From assembly GCA_017525605.1 (NCBI GenBank), contig JAFXSM010000040.1, positions 1 through 54,531 on the forward strand: a stretch of 54,531 bases of DNA, read 5' to 3'. This document shows positions 31,950 to 40,102 of the stretch, one piece after another. Under the pieces are notes generated by a model, which worked only from the letters and a program-made list of their open reading frames with translations, did not search any database and was not told the DNA's origin. This DNA is from Treponema sp. Lineage in GTDB: Bacteria; Spirochaetota; Spirochaetia; Treponematales; Treponemataceae. Both the position numbers and the translations under genes were made by a program. How positions within the stretch are numbered: the first letter of the stretch is position 1; every line of letters begins with the position of its first letter.

Positions 31950-32718
31950 GAAGAGAATAATTGTCTGCCTCGACGTGAAGGACGGCAGGACGACAAAAGG
32001 CGTGAAATTTCAGAACAACGTTGATATCGGCGACCCGGTCGAGATGGCTGCCGAATATTACAGACAGGGCGTTGACGAGCTTGTGTTCTACGACATCATG
32101 GCATCTGCACGAAGACGTGGGCCGATTCTCGACTTGATTTCTCGTGTCGCGTCCGAGGTTTTCATTCCGTTCTGCGTGGGCGGCGGAATCGGCACAATCG
32201 AGGACATCCGCTCGACAATCCTTGCCGGTGCCGAGAAAGTCAGCTTGAATTCACAGGCGGTCAAAAATCCTTCTCTCATAACTGAAGGCGCGCGCATTTT
32301 CGGCAACCAGTGCATCGTTCTCGGAATGGACGCTGCGAAAGACGAAACTGCTCCGAGCGGCTACAGGGTCTACATCAACGGCGGCAGGGTGAAAACTGAA
32401 CTCGACGCGCTTGAGTGGGCGAAAAAAGCAGTTTCCCTCGGGGCCGGCGAAATCGTGCTGAATTCAATCGATGCCGACGGAGTGAAAAACGGCTACGAGC
32501 TTAATCTGACTAGAATGATTGCCGAGAACGTCCCTGTTCCGGTAATCGCGAGCGGCGGCGGCGGAAAGCCTGAGCACCTTGCCGACGTATTGAAAGATTC
32601 TCCTGACGGCGGCAAGGCTGATGCGGCCCTCGTCGCTTCGATGGTTCACTCGATGGGCTACACTGTCGGCGGAATCAAGTCCGAGCTTTCGCGCCTCGGA
32701 ACTCCGGTCAGGCTCTGA
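31942..32718 (+). CDS. hisF: Imidazole glycerol phosphate synthase cyclase subunit
   Basis: A 258-residue TIM barrel that closes the imidazole ring, yielding IGP and AICAR. The catalytic aspartates are D11 (VCLDVKDGR) and D130 (VLGMDAAKD). Phosphate-binding segments are [16 protein letters not shown] and VIASGGGG. The ribosome-binding site lies within the end of hisH. The final 61 bases overlap the 3' end of cbiD on the other strand. Confidence 0.96.
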   Translation: MLKKRIIVCLDVKDGRTTKGVKFQNNVDIGDPVEMAAEYYRQGVDELVFYDIMASARRRGPILDLISRVASEVFIPFCVGGGIGTIEDIRSTILAGAEKVSLNSQAVKNPSLITEGARIFGNQCIVLGMDAAKDETAPSGYRVYINGGRVKTELDALEWAKKAVSLGAGEIVLNSIDADGVKNGYELNLTRMIAENVPVPVIASGGGGKPEHLADVLKDSPDGGKADAALVASMVHSMGYTVGGIKSELSRLGTPVRL

Positions 32719-33917
32719 GCGACGACATTTGCGTTTTCGTCCCAGTTTTTTGACTTCGAAAGAATCCCGCGGCCGGCAGTGTTCGAGAACATCATAAAGC
32801 TGAACTTGAACCTGCCTTTGCTTCGTCTTGCGATGTGCTTTTCCGCCGCTTTTGCAATGCTTTTGCAGACTGCGGCGGAAGAATCCGACTCGTCAAGGAT
32901 GTCGAGCGCGGCATCGACAGTCGCGGCGTTCATTATCCTTGCGATGTCGGTCTGCGTGAGGCTTTCGAACCGTGCAAGTGAAGCATGGCACGCGATTATC
33001 TCCATTCTGCAGTCAGCGTTGTGCGAATGTGTGTTCATTATTCCGCCCGCAATCTTGACGAATTTTCCTGCGTGCCCCACGAACAGCACATGCGTGAACC
33101 CAAGCTCGCACGCAAAGTCGATTGCCTTTCCGATATAGTTCGAGCATCTGATGACGGGCGCGTTTTCAAGTTCCGGAAAATTCCCAAGAAAATCGTTCCC
33201 GAAATTCCCAGGTGTGACAATCAGCGGAATTACTCCAGAAACAGAGCTTTTGAAATTGCTCCGTAAGAATTTCATCTCGACGTAAATAGAATCGACCAAC
33301 GCTTCTTCGCTCATCGGCATGACTACGCCTGTCGTCCCGAGAATCGAGATTCCGTCTTTTATTCCGAGCACGGGATTGAAAGTGTTCTTCGCGATTTCCT
33401 TTCCGTTTTCGGCTGAGATTTTCACTTTTACGAAAAAGTTGCCGCCATGTTCTCCGAGCGTTCTTCTCACTTCGTCCTCAATCATTTTTCGGGGGACTGA
33501 ATTTATCGCGTATTCCCCCGGCGGCTGGTCGAGTCCTGCTTTTGTCACGATTCCGATTCCTTCCCCGCCGGTTATTTCGATTCTGCATTTTCCGTTTTCT
33601 TTTTCGTCCGTTTTTTCGACAGTCACTTCGGAAAAGATTTTTATTCCGTCAGTCGCGTCCGGGTCGTCGCCCGCATCTTTTTTTATTGCGGCGATTGCGG
33701 AATTTTCTGAGATTATCTTCCCGTCAAGCACTTCCGAAACCGCGCTCCAGCCTTTCGGAGTCGTGATTTTCACATATTCGCTGAATTCCCCTTCGAGAAT
33801 CCCCCCCAACGCCGCCACCGTCGCCATCGCCGCCGCGCTCCCAGTAGTAAAACCGCACCTAAGCCTTTTCCCGTCACTTTCGACATATTGTTCAGTACAT
33901 ATTTTTTCGTTGTTCAT
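32658..33917 (-). CDS. cbiD: Cobalt-precorrin-5B (C1)-methyltransferase
   Basis: An enzyme of the anaerobic cobalamin route, adding the C1 methyl with SAM. Family features are [14 protein letters not shown] near the N-terminus, [29 protein letters not shown], and [15 protein letters not shown]. At 419 residues it is longer than the usual 360-380; part of the excess comes from the C-terminus that overlaps hisF by 61 bases. No other cobalamin gene is nearby, and I see no B12-box riboswitch upstream. The upstream region is shared with the divergent helicase promoter. Confidence 0.92.
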   Translation of the reverse strand: MNNEKICTEQYVESDGKRLRCGFTTGSAAAMATVAALGGILEGEFSEYVKITTPKGWSAVSEVLDGKIISENSAIAAIKKDAGDDPDATDGIKIFSEVTVEKTDEKENGKCRIEITGGEGIGIVTKAGLDQPPGEYAINSVPRKMIEDEVRRTLGEHGGNFFVKVKISAENGKEIAKNTFNPVLGIKDGISILGTTGVVMPMSEEALVDSIYVEMKFLRSNFKSSVSGVIPLIVTPGNFGNDFLGNFPELENAPVIRCSNYIGKAIDFACELGFTHVLFVGHAGKFVKIAGGIMNTHSHNADCRMEIIACHASLARFESLTQTDIARIMNAATVDAALDILDESDSSAAVCKSIAKAAEKHIARRSKGRFKFSFMMFSNTAGRGILSKSKNWDENANVVAQSLTGVPRRESSDLIPPTV

Positions 33918-34000
33918 ATATTTATTTTCGTGAAAATCTTCAAGAAAATTTCAAAAAAGCGCATTAAATGTCAAAGTTTGCCAAAATATGCGGTGATTGC

Positions 34001-34029
34001 TTGAAAAATTCAGTCATTTCAAATATATT
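34001..34029 (+). promoter_or_regulatory. Sigma-70-type promoter of the RNA helicase gene
   Basis: TTGAAA at 34001-34006, a 17-base spacer and TATATT at 34024-34029. Transcription from near 34036 would give a leader of about 150 bases. Confidence 0.65.
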
Positions 34030-34066
34030 GTGAATCCACTTCACTTTATCTAGTTCTAGTTATCAG

Positions 34067-34189
34067 ACCTGTTTGGAAAATGAGGTTCCGAACAGGTTTA
34101 TTATTATTTTTAGGAATCAGCACAAGTAGTCGCATTTCAACAGGAATTTGTTTTTTCGAGATTGTGATGATTCCTTAGGGGAAAATCAC
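34067..34189 (+). promoter_or_regulatory. Structured 5' leader of the RNA helicase gene
   Basis: A 12-base-pair hairpin (ACCTGTTTGGAA with TTCCGAACAGGT, 34067-34097) is followed by the T-rich run TTATTATTATTTTT, like an attenuator. Downstream, GGAATCA and TGATTCC can pair. TGTGAT and ATCACA can also pair, placing the Shine-Dalgarno AGGGGA in the loop next to the start codon. The alternatives share bases, so a switch is possible. Confidence 0.45.
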
Positions 34190-36334
34190 ATGGAAAATCC
34201 AGAAATGGAAAATCAGGAAAACGAAATTCTTCAGGAGAATGAGAATCAGAATGTCGTTTTGGATTCTGCTGGTGCAGATGTCGCTGTTGCTGAAGGCGAA
34301 AACGACTTTCAGGAAGATGCTGTTGTCGATGAGGAAATCGATGAAAATGCTGATGTTGAGGATTCTGAAGAAGAATCTGACGAAGATGACGGAGAAATCT
34401 CTTTTGCGGATTTGGGGCTTGAGGATTTCGTCCTTTCCGCAATCGAAAAGAAAGGCTTCAAAACTCCGTCGCCGATTCAGGTGCTCGCAATTCCGCGTCT
34501 TTTGAACGGAGATGCGAACATCATCGCGAAAGCAAGGACTGGTACTGGAAAAACTGCCGCGTTCGGTCTTCCGATTGTGCAGAGAATCCACGAGGAATCA
34601 GACCACGTGCGCGCGCTCGTGCTTGAGCCTACTCGCGAGCTTGCAATGCAGACCTGCGCTGAGCTCCAGTCTTTCTCGTCATCGAAATATCCGAGAGTCG
34701 CAGTCCTTTACGGCGGCGCGTCTTACGGAGACCAGATCCGCTCTCTCAAGCGCGGTGTCGAAATCGTCGTTGGAACGCCAGGTCGCGTTCAGGATCATAT
34801 TGAGCGCGGAACTCTCAAGCTCGACAACATCGACTATTTCATCCTCGACGTGGGCGATGAGATGCTCGACATGGGATTTGTAGACGACATCGAGAACATT
34901 TTTTCAAAGGCGAACCCTGACGCGCGAATCCTTCTTTTCAGCGCGACAATGCCGAAACCGATTCTCCGCATCGCCGAGCAGTTCATGGGCGATTACGAAA
35001 TCTGCGAGGAGGAGGGCTTTGTTGAGGAGCCTCTCCTCATTGACCAGAAATATTGGTTCGTGCGCGAGTCCGACAAAATCGAGGCTCTCGTCAGACTTGT
35101 CGATATGTCGCCGAATTTCTACGGCGTGGTTTTCACGCAGACGAAGAACGATGCTGACAACGTTACGAAAATGCTCGACGAGCGCGGATACGATGCTGCC
35201 GCATTGCACGGAGACGTTCCTCAGGCGCAGCGCGAGAAAATCCTTGCTCGTTTCAGGAAGCGCAAGACCCGCGTCCTCGTTGCGACCGACGTTGCTGCAC
35301 GCGGAATCGACATTTCGGGGCTAACACATGTCGTGAACTATTCTCTTCCGTTTGACGGAGCGACATACGTCCACAGAATCGGAAGAACGGGACGCGCCGG
35401 AACTTCTGGAATCGCAGTGACTTTCGTCCGCCCGGAAGAAAGAAGAAAGCTCGAATTCCTCAAGAACACTGTCAAGAAGGCTGCGAAGGGCGAAATGGTC
35501 TACGAGGCTGTCCCTTCCGTGAAGAAAGTTCTCGAAATCAAGCGCACAAGGCTTCTCGACACATTGAAAGTTCAGCTCGGTCTTGAAAAGGACCCTGCGG
35601 AAGTCGGCGAGATTCCTTCGTATATCGGCGACAAAAAATCGGGCGAGTCTATCGTTTCTGATGTTGAATTCGAGCCGAAACTCGTGGAAGTTGACCCTGT
35701 TTTTGCACAGATGGCAGCGACAATCTGCGAGAATCAGAATCCTGTCGATGTTTTGGCTGGCGTTCTCTCAGTCACATACGGAAAAACGCTCGACGAGTCG
35801 CACTACGGAGACGTTGCCGAGATAAGCAACAACCGCGACAGGAACGGACGTGGCGGAAGATTCGGTGACAGGGGCGGACGCGGCGGATTCAATTCGAACC
35901 AGAAAAGGCTTTATGTCCAGCTCGGAAGAAAGGACGGTTTCAACGCAAAGGAAATCGCAAATTACTTCTCGGGTCTTCTTCATATTCCAGGTCGCCAGGT
36001 TGACGGAATCAGCGTTTCGGAGTCGTTCTCCCTCATTTCGCTTCCTCGCGATGCTGCCGACAAAGTTCTTGAGATGAGCAGGCGCGATTCGACTATCCCT
36101 CACATCCACGTCGATACGAAGTCGTTCTCGGAGCGCGGCTCTTCTCGTGGCGGCGGACGCGGCTTCGGCGGTGAGCGCGGTTTTGGCGGACGCGGCGGCG
36201 AGCGCAGAGGCTTTGGCGGAAAGGGCGGATTCAGGGGCAGAAGCGGTGACAATGCGCGTCCGAGAGTCCACACTCCGACAGAGAGAAAGGGCGCGTCGTC
36301 ATACAAAAAGCCGAGGCCGGGCAACGAGTTCTAA
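34190..36334 (+). CDS. DEAD-box-family RNA helicase (DeaD/CsdA type) with altered motif II
   Basis: A 714-residue RNA helicase probably acting in ribosome assembly and mRNA turnover. An acidic N-terminal tail (to about residue 70) precedes the helicase core: Q motif, ARTGTGKTAAFG (K121), PTRELAMQ, TPGR, FSATMP, VATDVAARGID and HRIGRTGRAG. Motif II is DVGD at residues 220-223 where DEAD is expected, so the catalytic glutamate is replaced by valine. A DbpA-type RNA-binding domain lies around residues 570-650, then an RGG-rich tail. The ATG at 34190 follows AGGGGA; the frame extends upstream without a ribosome-binding site. Confidence 0.92.
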   Translation: MENPEMENQENEILQENENQNVVLDSAGADVAVAEGENDFQEDAVVDEEIDENADVEDSEEESDEDDGEISFADLGLEDFVLSAIEKKGFKTPSPIQVLAIPRLLNGDANIIAKARTGTGKTAAFGLPIVQRIHEESDHVRALVLEPTRELAMQTCAELQSFSSSKYPRVAVLYGGASYGDQIRSLKRGVEIVVGTPGRVQDHIERGTLKLDNIDYFILDVGDEMLDMGFVDDIENIFSKANPDARILLFSATMPKPILRIAEQFMGDYEICEEEGFVEEPLLIDQKYWFVRESDKIEALVRLVDMSPNFYGVVFTQTKNDADNVTKMLDERGYDAAALHGDVPQAQREKILARFRKRKTRVLVATDVAARGIDISGLTHVVNYSLPFDGATYVHRIGRTGRAGTSGIAVTFVRPEERRKLEFLKNTVKKAAKGEMVYEAVPSVKKVLEIKRTRLLDTLKVQLGLEKDPAEVGEIPSYIGDKKSGESIVSDVEFEPKLVEVDPVFAQMAATICENQNPVDVLAGVLSVTYGKTLDESHYGDVAEISNNRDRNGRGGRFGDRGGRGGFNSNQKRLYVQLGRKDGFNAKEIANYFSGLLHIPGRQVDGISVSESFSLISLPRDAADKVLEMSRRDSTIPHIHVDTKSFSERGSSRGGGRGFGGERGFGGRGGERRGFGGKGGFRGRSGDNARPRVHTPTERKGASSYKKPRPGNEF

Positions 36335-36364
36335 ATCAAGAAACTAACAATATTTTCATTGGAT

Positions 36365-36409
36365 TTTACAATTCGCATTGAATACACTCTATTCTATGCG
36401 AATTGTAAA
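36365..36409. promoter_or_regulatory. Inverted repeat spanning the ABC exporter start codon
   Basis: TTTACAATTCGCAT (36365-36378) and its exact complement ATGCGAATTGTAAA (36396-36409), separated by 17 bases. The right arm begins with the proposed start codon. TTTACA could also be the -35 hexamer of a promoter whose -10 would be TCTATT at 36388-36393. Confidence 0.6.
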
Positions 36410-38165
36410 TCTGAATTTTGTAAGAAAACTGACTTCCGGTCTTGAGAGGCGTTTTAAAGTGTACACTGCGCTTTCTCCTCTCGCGATGTTCGGCGAAGTC
36501 CTCATGGAAACTACAATTCCGCTTGTCATGGCAAAGATTGTCGATGTCGGAATAAAGAACCGCGATGTCGCAATCGTTCTGAAACTCGGCGGAATCATGG
36601 TGGCGATGTCATTCTTCTCGCTTTTTTGCGGTGCTGCCTGTGGTCGCCTTTCTTCTCTTGCCGCATTCGGATTTTCAAGAAACCTGAGGCGGAAGCTTTT
36701 CAATCACGTCCAATCTTTTTCTTTTTCAAACATGGACACGTTCGGAACAGGTTCTCTTGTGACGCGACTCACAACCGACGTTACGAATGTCCAGAATCTT
36801 TATCAGCAGCTTATCCGTGCGGCAATCCGCAGCCCCCTCATGCTCATCATCGGGACGATTATGGCATTCCGAATCAATTCTTCCCTTGCGTGCGTGTTCT
36901 TCGTCGCGATTCCGATTCTTGCCCTTGTGCTTTCCCTGATTGCGACAAAGGCTTATCCGCGTTTTTCTGAGATGTTCACGAAATACGACAAACTCAACAC
37001 TGCCGTCCAGGAATGTCTCATTGCAATCCGAGTTGTGAAGGCGTTCGTCAGGGAAAAGAGCGAGAGCGAGAGGTTCAATTTTATTGCGGATGACTTACGG
37101 AAGACGCAGGTGAGTGCCGAAAAAATCGTGATTCTGAACCAGCCGATTATGCATCTCGTCGTGTATTCGTGCATCTTGAGCGTGCTCTGGTTCGGCGGAA
37201 ACATGATTCTTAGCGAAAAAATGCAGCTCGGCGAACTCATAAGCTTTCTGACGTACATAAACCAGATTCTTATGAGCCTAATGATGCTTTCGATGATTTT
37301 CGTCCAGTTCATATTGAGCAGGGCTTCAGTCTCAAGGATAAGCGAAGTTCTGGATGTTGAGAGCGACATCAAAAATCCAGAAAAATCTGAAAATGAAAAT
37401 TCCGTGCAGAACTTGGAAGTCAATTCGGATTTCGGCATTGAATTCGACCATGTTTTTTTCAGTTACGACAAGAATATTTCAAACTGCGTCCTTTCCGATG
37501 TTTGCCTGAAAATAAAATCCGGTGCGACAGTCGGAATAATCGGCGGAACGGGAAGCTCAAAATCGACTCTCATCCAGCTCATTCCGCGCCTTTACGATGT
37601 CACTTCGGGCAGCGTGAAAATCGGCGGAAAAGACGTTCGCGAGTGGAATCTCGACGACCTACGGAAAAACGTAGCGATTGTGCTTCAGAAAAACGTACTG
37701 TTTTCCGGCACGATTGCGGAAAACCTTCGTTGGGGAAACGAAAACGCGAGCTTGGCTGAAATCGAGGAAGCGTGCAGGGCGAGTGACGCACATTCGTTTG
37801 TCACTTCGTTTCCTAACGGCTACGAAACTGAATTGGGGCAGGGCGGCGTGAATTTGAGCGGTGGGCAGAAGCAAAGGCTCTGCATTGCCCGTGCGCTTCT
37901 CAAAAAGCCTCGCATCCTGATTTTGGACGACTCGACGAGCGCGGTCGATACAGCGACGGACTTGCGGATTCGCTCTGCGCTGAAAAAAGAAATCCCGGAA
38001 TGCACGAAGCTCATAATTGCACAACGAATTGCTTCCGTTCAGGATTCTGATTTCATAGTCGTTCTAAATGACGGAAAAATCGACGGAATCGGAACTCACG
38101 AAGAGCTTCTTGAGACGAACAGAATCTACAAAGAAGTTTACGAATCTCAGATGTCGGAGAATTAG
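36396..38165 (+). CDS. ABC exporter half-transporter, degenerate ATPase-site subunit
   Basis: A 589-residue half-transporter with six membrane helices followed by a nucleotide-binding domain. Walker A is GGTGSSKST, the signature motif is NLSGGQKQR and Walker B reads ILILDDSTSAVD: the catalytic glutamate is aspartate, as in the TM287-type subunit of heterodimeric exporters, so one of the two ATP sites would be weak. The partner gene starts three bases after its stop. The ATG at 36396 has no ribosome-binding site and begins the right arm of an inverted repeat; a leaderless or hairpin-controlled start is possible. The substrate is not predictable; lipids or drugs are usual. Confidence 0.92.
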   Translation: MRIVNLNFVRKLTSGLERRFKVYTALSPLAMFGEVLMETTIPLVMAKIVDVGIKNRDVAIVLKLGGIMVAMSFFSLFCGAACGRLSSLAAFGFSRNLRRKLFNHVQSFSFSNMDTFGTGSLVTRLTTDVTNVQNLYQQLIRAAIRSPLMLIIGTIMAFRINSSLACVFFVAIPILALVLSLIATKAYPRFSEMFTKYDKLNTAVQECLIAIRVVKAFVREKSESERFNFIADDLRKTQVSAEKIVILNQPIMHLVVYSCILSVLWFGGNMILSEKMQLGELISFLTYINQILMSLMMLSMIFVQFILSRASVSRISEVLDVESDIKNPEKSENENSVQNLEVNSDFGIEFDHVFFSYDKNISNCVLSDVCLKIKSGATVGIIGGTGSSKSTLIQLIPRLYDVTSGSVKIGGKDVREWNLDDLRKNVAIVLQKNVLFSGTIAENLRWGNENASLAEIEEACRASDAHSFVTSFPNGYETELGQGGVNLSGGQKQRLCIARALLKKPRILILDDSTSAVDTATDLRIRSALKKEIPECTKLIIAQRIASVQDSDFIVVLNDGKIDGIGTHEELLETNRIYKEVYESQMSEN

Positions 38166-38168
38166 AAA

Positions 38169-40061
38169 ATGCCACCAGTCAAGATGAAAGGAACCCAGAA
38201 ACCAAAAAATGCATGGCGCACGATACTTCGCCTTTTCTCGTACATGGGAAAATTCAAGCTGCTGTGGCCGGTCGTGTTCATCTGCGTCGTTGCCAGTGCC
38301 GCAGCGGACGTTGCCGGAACTTATCTCATAAAGCCGGTGCTGAATGACTACATCGTGCCGTTCATCGGAAAAAAAGATGTCGATTTGTCGGGCTTTGTCC
38401 GGCTCATTGCCACGATGGGCGGAATCTATGCTTTCGGAGTTCTGGCTAGTTTCTGCAATTCGCGACTTCTTCTGCACATTTCGACATCGACTTTGTGCAG
38501 CATAAGAAAAGAGCTTTTTGCACACATCTCAAAACTGCCGCTCCGCTATCATGACTCGCGCACTCACGGTGTCACGATGTCGCTTTTCACGAACGACACC
38601 GACACTCTCCGCGATATGTTCAGCCAGACAGTCCCTCAGCTTTTCACGTCTGTTTTTCAGGTCGTCGGCGTTTTTGTGATGATGCTCGTCCTGAACGTTC
38701 CCCTTACGATTCTGATGCTCGTCTCCGTGGTTCTGATAATGCTTTTGTCTGCAAAAATCGGAAGCCTTTCGGCGAAGGCATTCAGAAGCCAGCAGGCGAA
38801 CATCGGAAAAGTGAACGGCTACATCGAGGAATTGATTGAGGGGCAGCGCGTCGTGAAAGTTTTTTCGCGCGAGAAAAATGCGGCCGTGAAATTCGATTTT
38901 CTGAACGACGCGCTTTGCGAGGCAGGAACGAGGGCGAACACCTACGCTTCGATTCTCGGCCCGATTATGAACAATCTGAGCCACGTCCAGTACGCGCTCT
39001 CTGCGATTCTCGGCTCCGTCCTGATTATCTTCGGCCGCACCGACATCGGCACTGTCGCAAGCTTTCTGCAGGCGACAAGAAGCTTTTCTCGTCCGCTTTC
39101 TCAGATGAGCCAGCAGTTCAACTCTATTCTGAACGCGCTTGCAGGTGCGGAGCGCATTTTCGCCACCATCGATGAATCTTCCGAAGTTGATTCTGGCGAA
39201 GTCGAGCTTGTAAATGCGTACGAATTTTCTTCTTCCGACGGAAAAACTCACATCACCGAAAGTTTTGCATCGACAGGCGAATGGGCATGGAAATTCCCTT
39301 CGACGAATCAGCTCAAGCGTCTCCGCGGCGAAGTTGATTTTGACGATGTTGATTTTTCGTATGTCGAAGGTTGCCCTGTCCTGAAAAACATAACGATTCA
39401 TGCAAAATCCGGGCAAAAAATCGCGCTTGTTGGTTCTACAGGATCCGGAAAGACGACGATAGCGAATCTTCTGACGCGTTTTTATGATGTGGATGAAAAT
39501 TCAGGAAGCATCACTTATGACGGAATCCCTGTGAATGACATAAAAAAGGATTCTCTTCGGAAGTCTCTCGGAATGGTTTTGCAGGACACTCATCTTTTCA
39601 CGGGCACAATTGCTGAGAACATCAAATACGGAAATCCCGATGCGTCCGAAAAGCAGGTCATTGATGCGGCACGACTTGCAAATGCTGATTCTTTCATCAA
39701 GCATCTTCCGAACGGCTACGACACCGTAATCACTGGTGACGGCGCGAGTTTGTCGCAGGGGCAGCGTCAGCTCCTTTCGATTGCGCGCGCCGCAGTTGCA
39801 AATCCGCCTGTCCTAATCCTTGACGAGGCGACAAGCTCGATTGACACTCGGACTGAAAAGCTCATTCAGGACGGAATGGACAGGCTAATGCACGGAAGGA
39901 CGGTATTCGTCATCGCGCACAGGCTTTCCACAGTCCGCAATGCCGACGAAATCCTCGTCCTTGAAAAAGGCTCTATAATCGAGCGTGGGAATCACGATGC
40001 CTTAATGGAAAAAAAAGGCCGGTATTACCAACTGTATACCGGCGCATTTCAGTTAAGCTGA
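38169..40061 (+). CDS. ABC exporter half-transporter, catalytic subunit
   Basis: A 630-residue partner of the preceding protein. Six membrane helices occupy roughly residues 25-330. The ATPase domain has Walker A GSTGSGKT, the signature LSQGQRQLLS and Walker B LILDEATSSID with the canonical glutamate, so this subunit supplies the full catalytic carboxylate, as in TM288-like subunits. An insertion of ~60 residues between the membrane and ATPase domains accounts for the length. The heterodimer resembles the MdlAB/TM287-288 group. The gene ends near a convergent hairpin shared with the ankyrin gene. Confidence 0.93.
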   Translation: MPPVKMKGTQKPKNAWRTILRLFSYMGKFKLLWPVVFICVVASAAADVAGTYLIKPVLNDYIVPFIGKKDVDLSGFVRLIATMGGIYAFGVLASFCNSRLLLHISTSTLCSIRKELFAHISKLPLRYHDSRTHGVTMSLFTNDTDTLRDMFSQTVPQLFTSVFQVVGVFVMMLVLNVPLTILMLVSVVLIMLLSAKIGSLSAKAFRSQQANIGKVNGYIEELIEGQRVVKVFSREKNAAVKFDFLNDALCEAGTRANTYASILGPIMNNLSHVQYALSAILGSVLIIFGRTDIGTVASFLQATRSFSRPLSQMSQQFNSILNALAGAERIFATIDESSEVDSGEVELVNAYEFSSSDGKTHITESFASTGEWAWKFPSTNQLKRLRGEVDFDDVDFSYVEGCPVLKNITIHAKSGQKIALVGSTGSGKTTIANLLTRFYDVDENSGSITYDGIPVNDIKKDSLRKSLGMVLQDTHLFTGTIAENIKYGNPDASEKQVIDAARLANADSFIKHLPNGYDTVITGDGASLSQGQRQLLSIARAAVANPPVLILDEATSSIDTRTEKLIQDGMDRLMHGRTVFVIAHRLSTVRNADEILVLEKGSIIERGNHDALMEKKGRYYQLYTGAFQLS

Positions 40062-40066
40062 ATTTG

Positions 40067-40102
40067 AATCAGTTTTTGGCGAATTGATTTTCTGAACTGA
40101 TT
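40067..40102. terminator. Candidate bidirectional terminator between the ABC and ankyrin genes
   Basis: AATCAGTT and AACTGATT form an 8-base-pair stem with a 20-base loop in the 39-base convergent gap; T-rich bases follow on the plus side (ATTGTTT). The loop is large and the stem weak. Confidence 0.35.

Noticed and set aside
33918..34000. A cobalamin riboswitch upstream of cbiD, and a TTGACA promoter there
   Set aside because: No B12-box-like sequence or room for the aptamer is seen. A TTGACA (minus, 33969-33974) is present but lacks a convincing -10.
40018..40043. Hairpin GCCGGTAT/ATACCGGC near the end of the second ABC gene as a terminator
   Set aside because: It lies inside the coding region and is not followed by a T-run.
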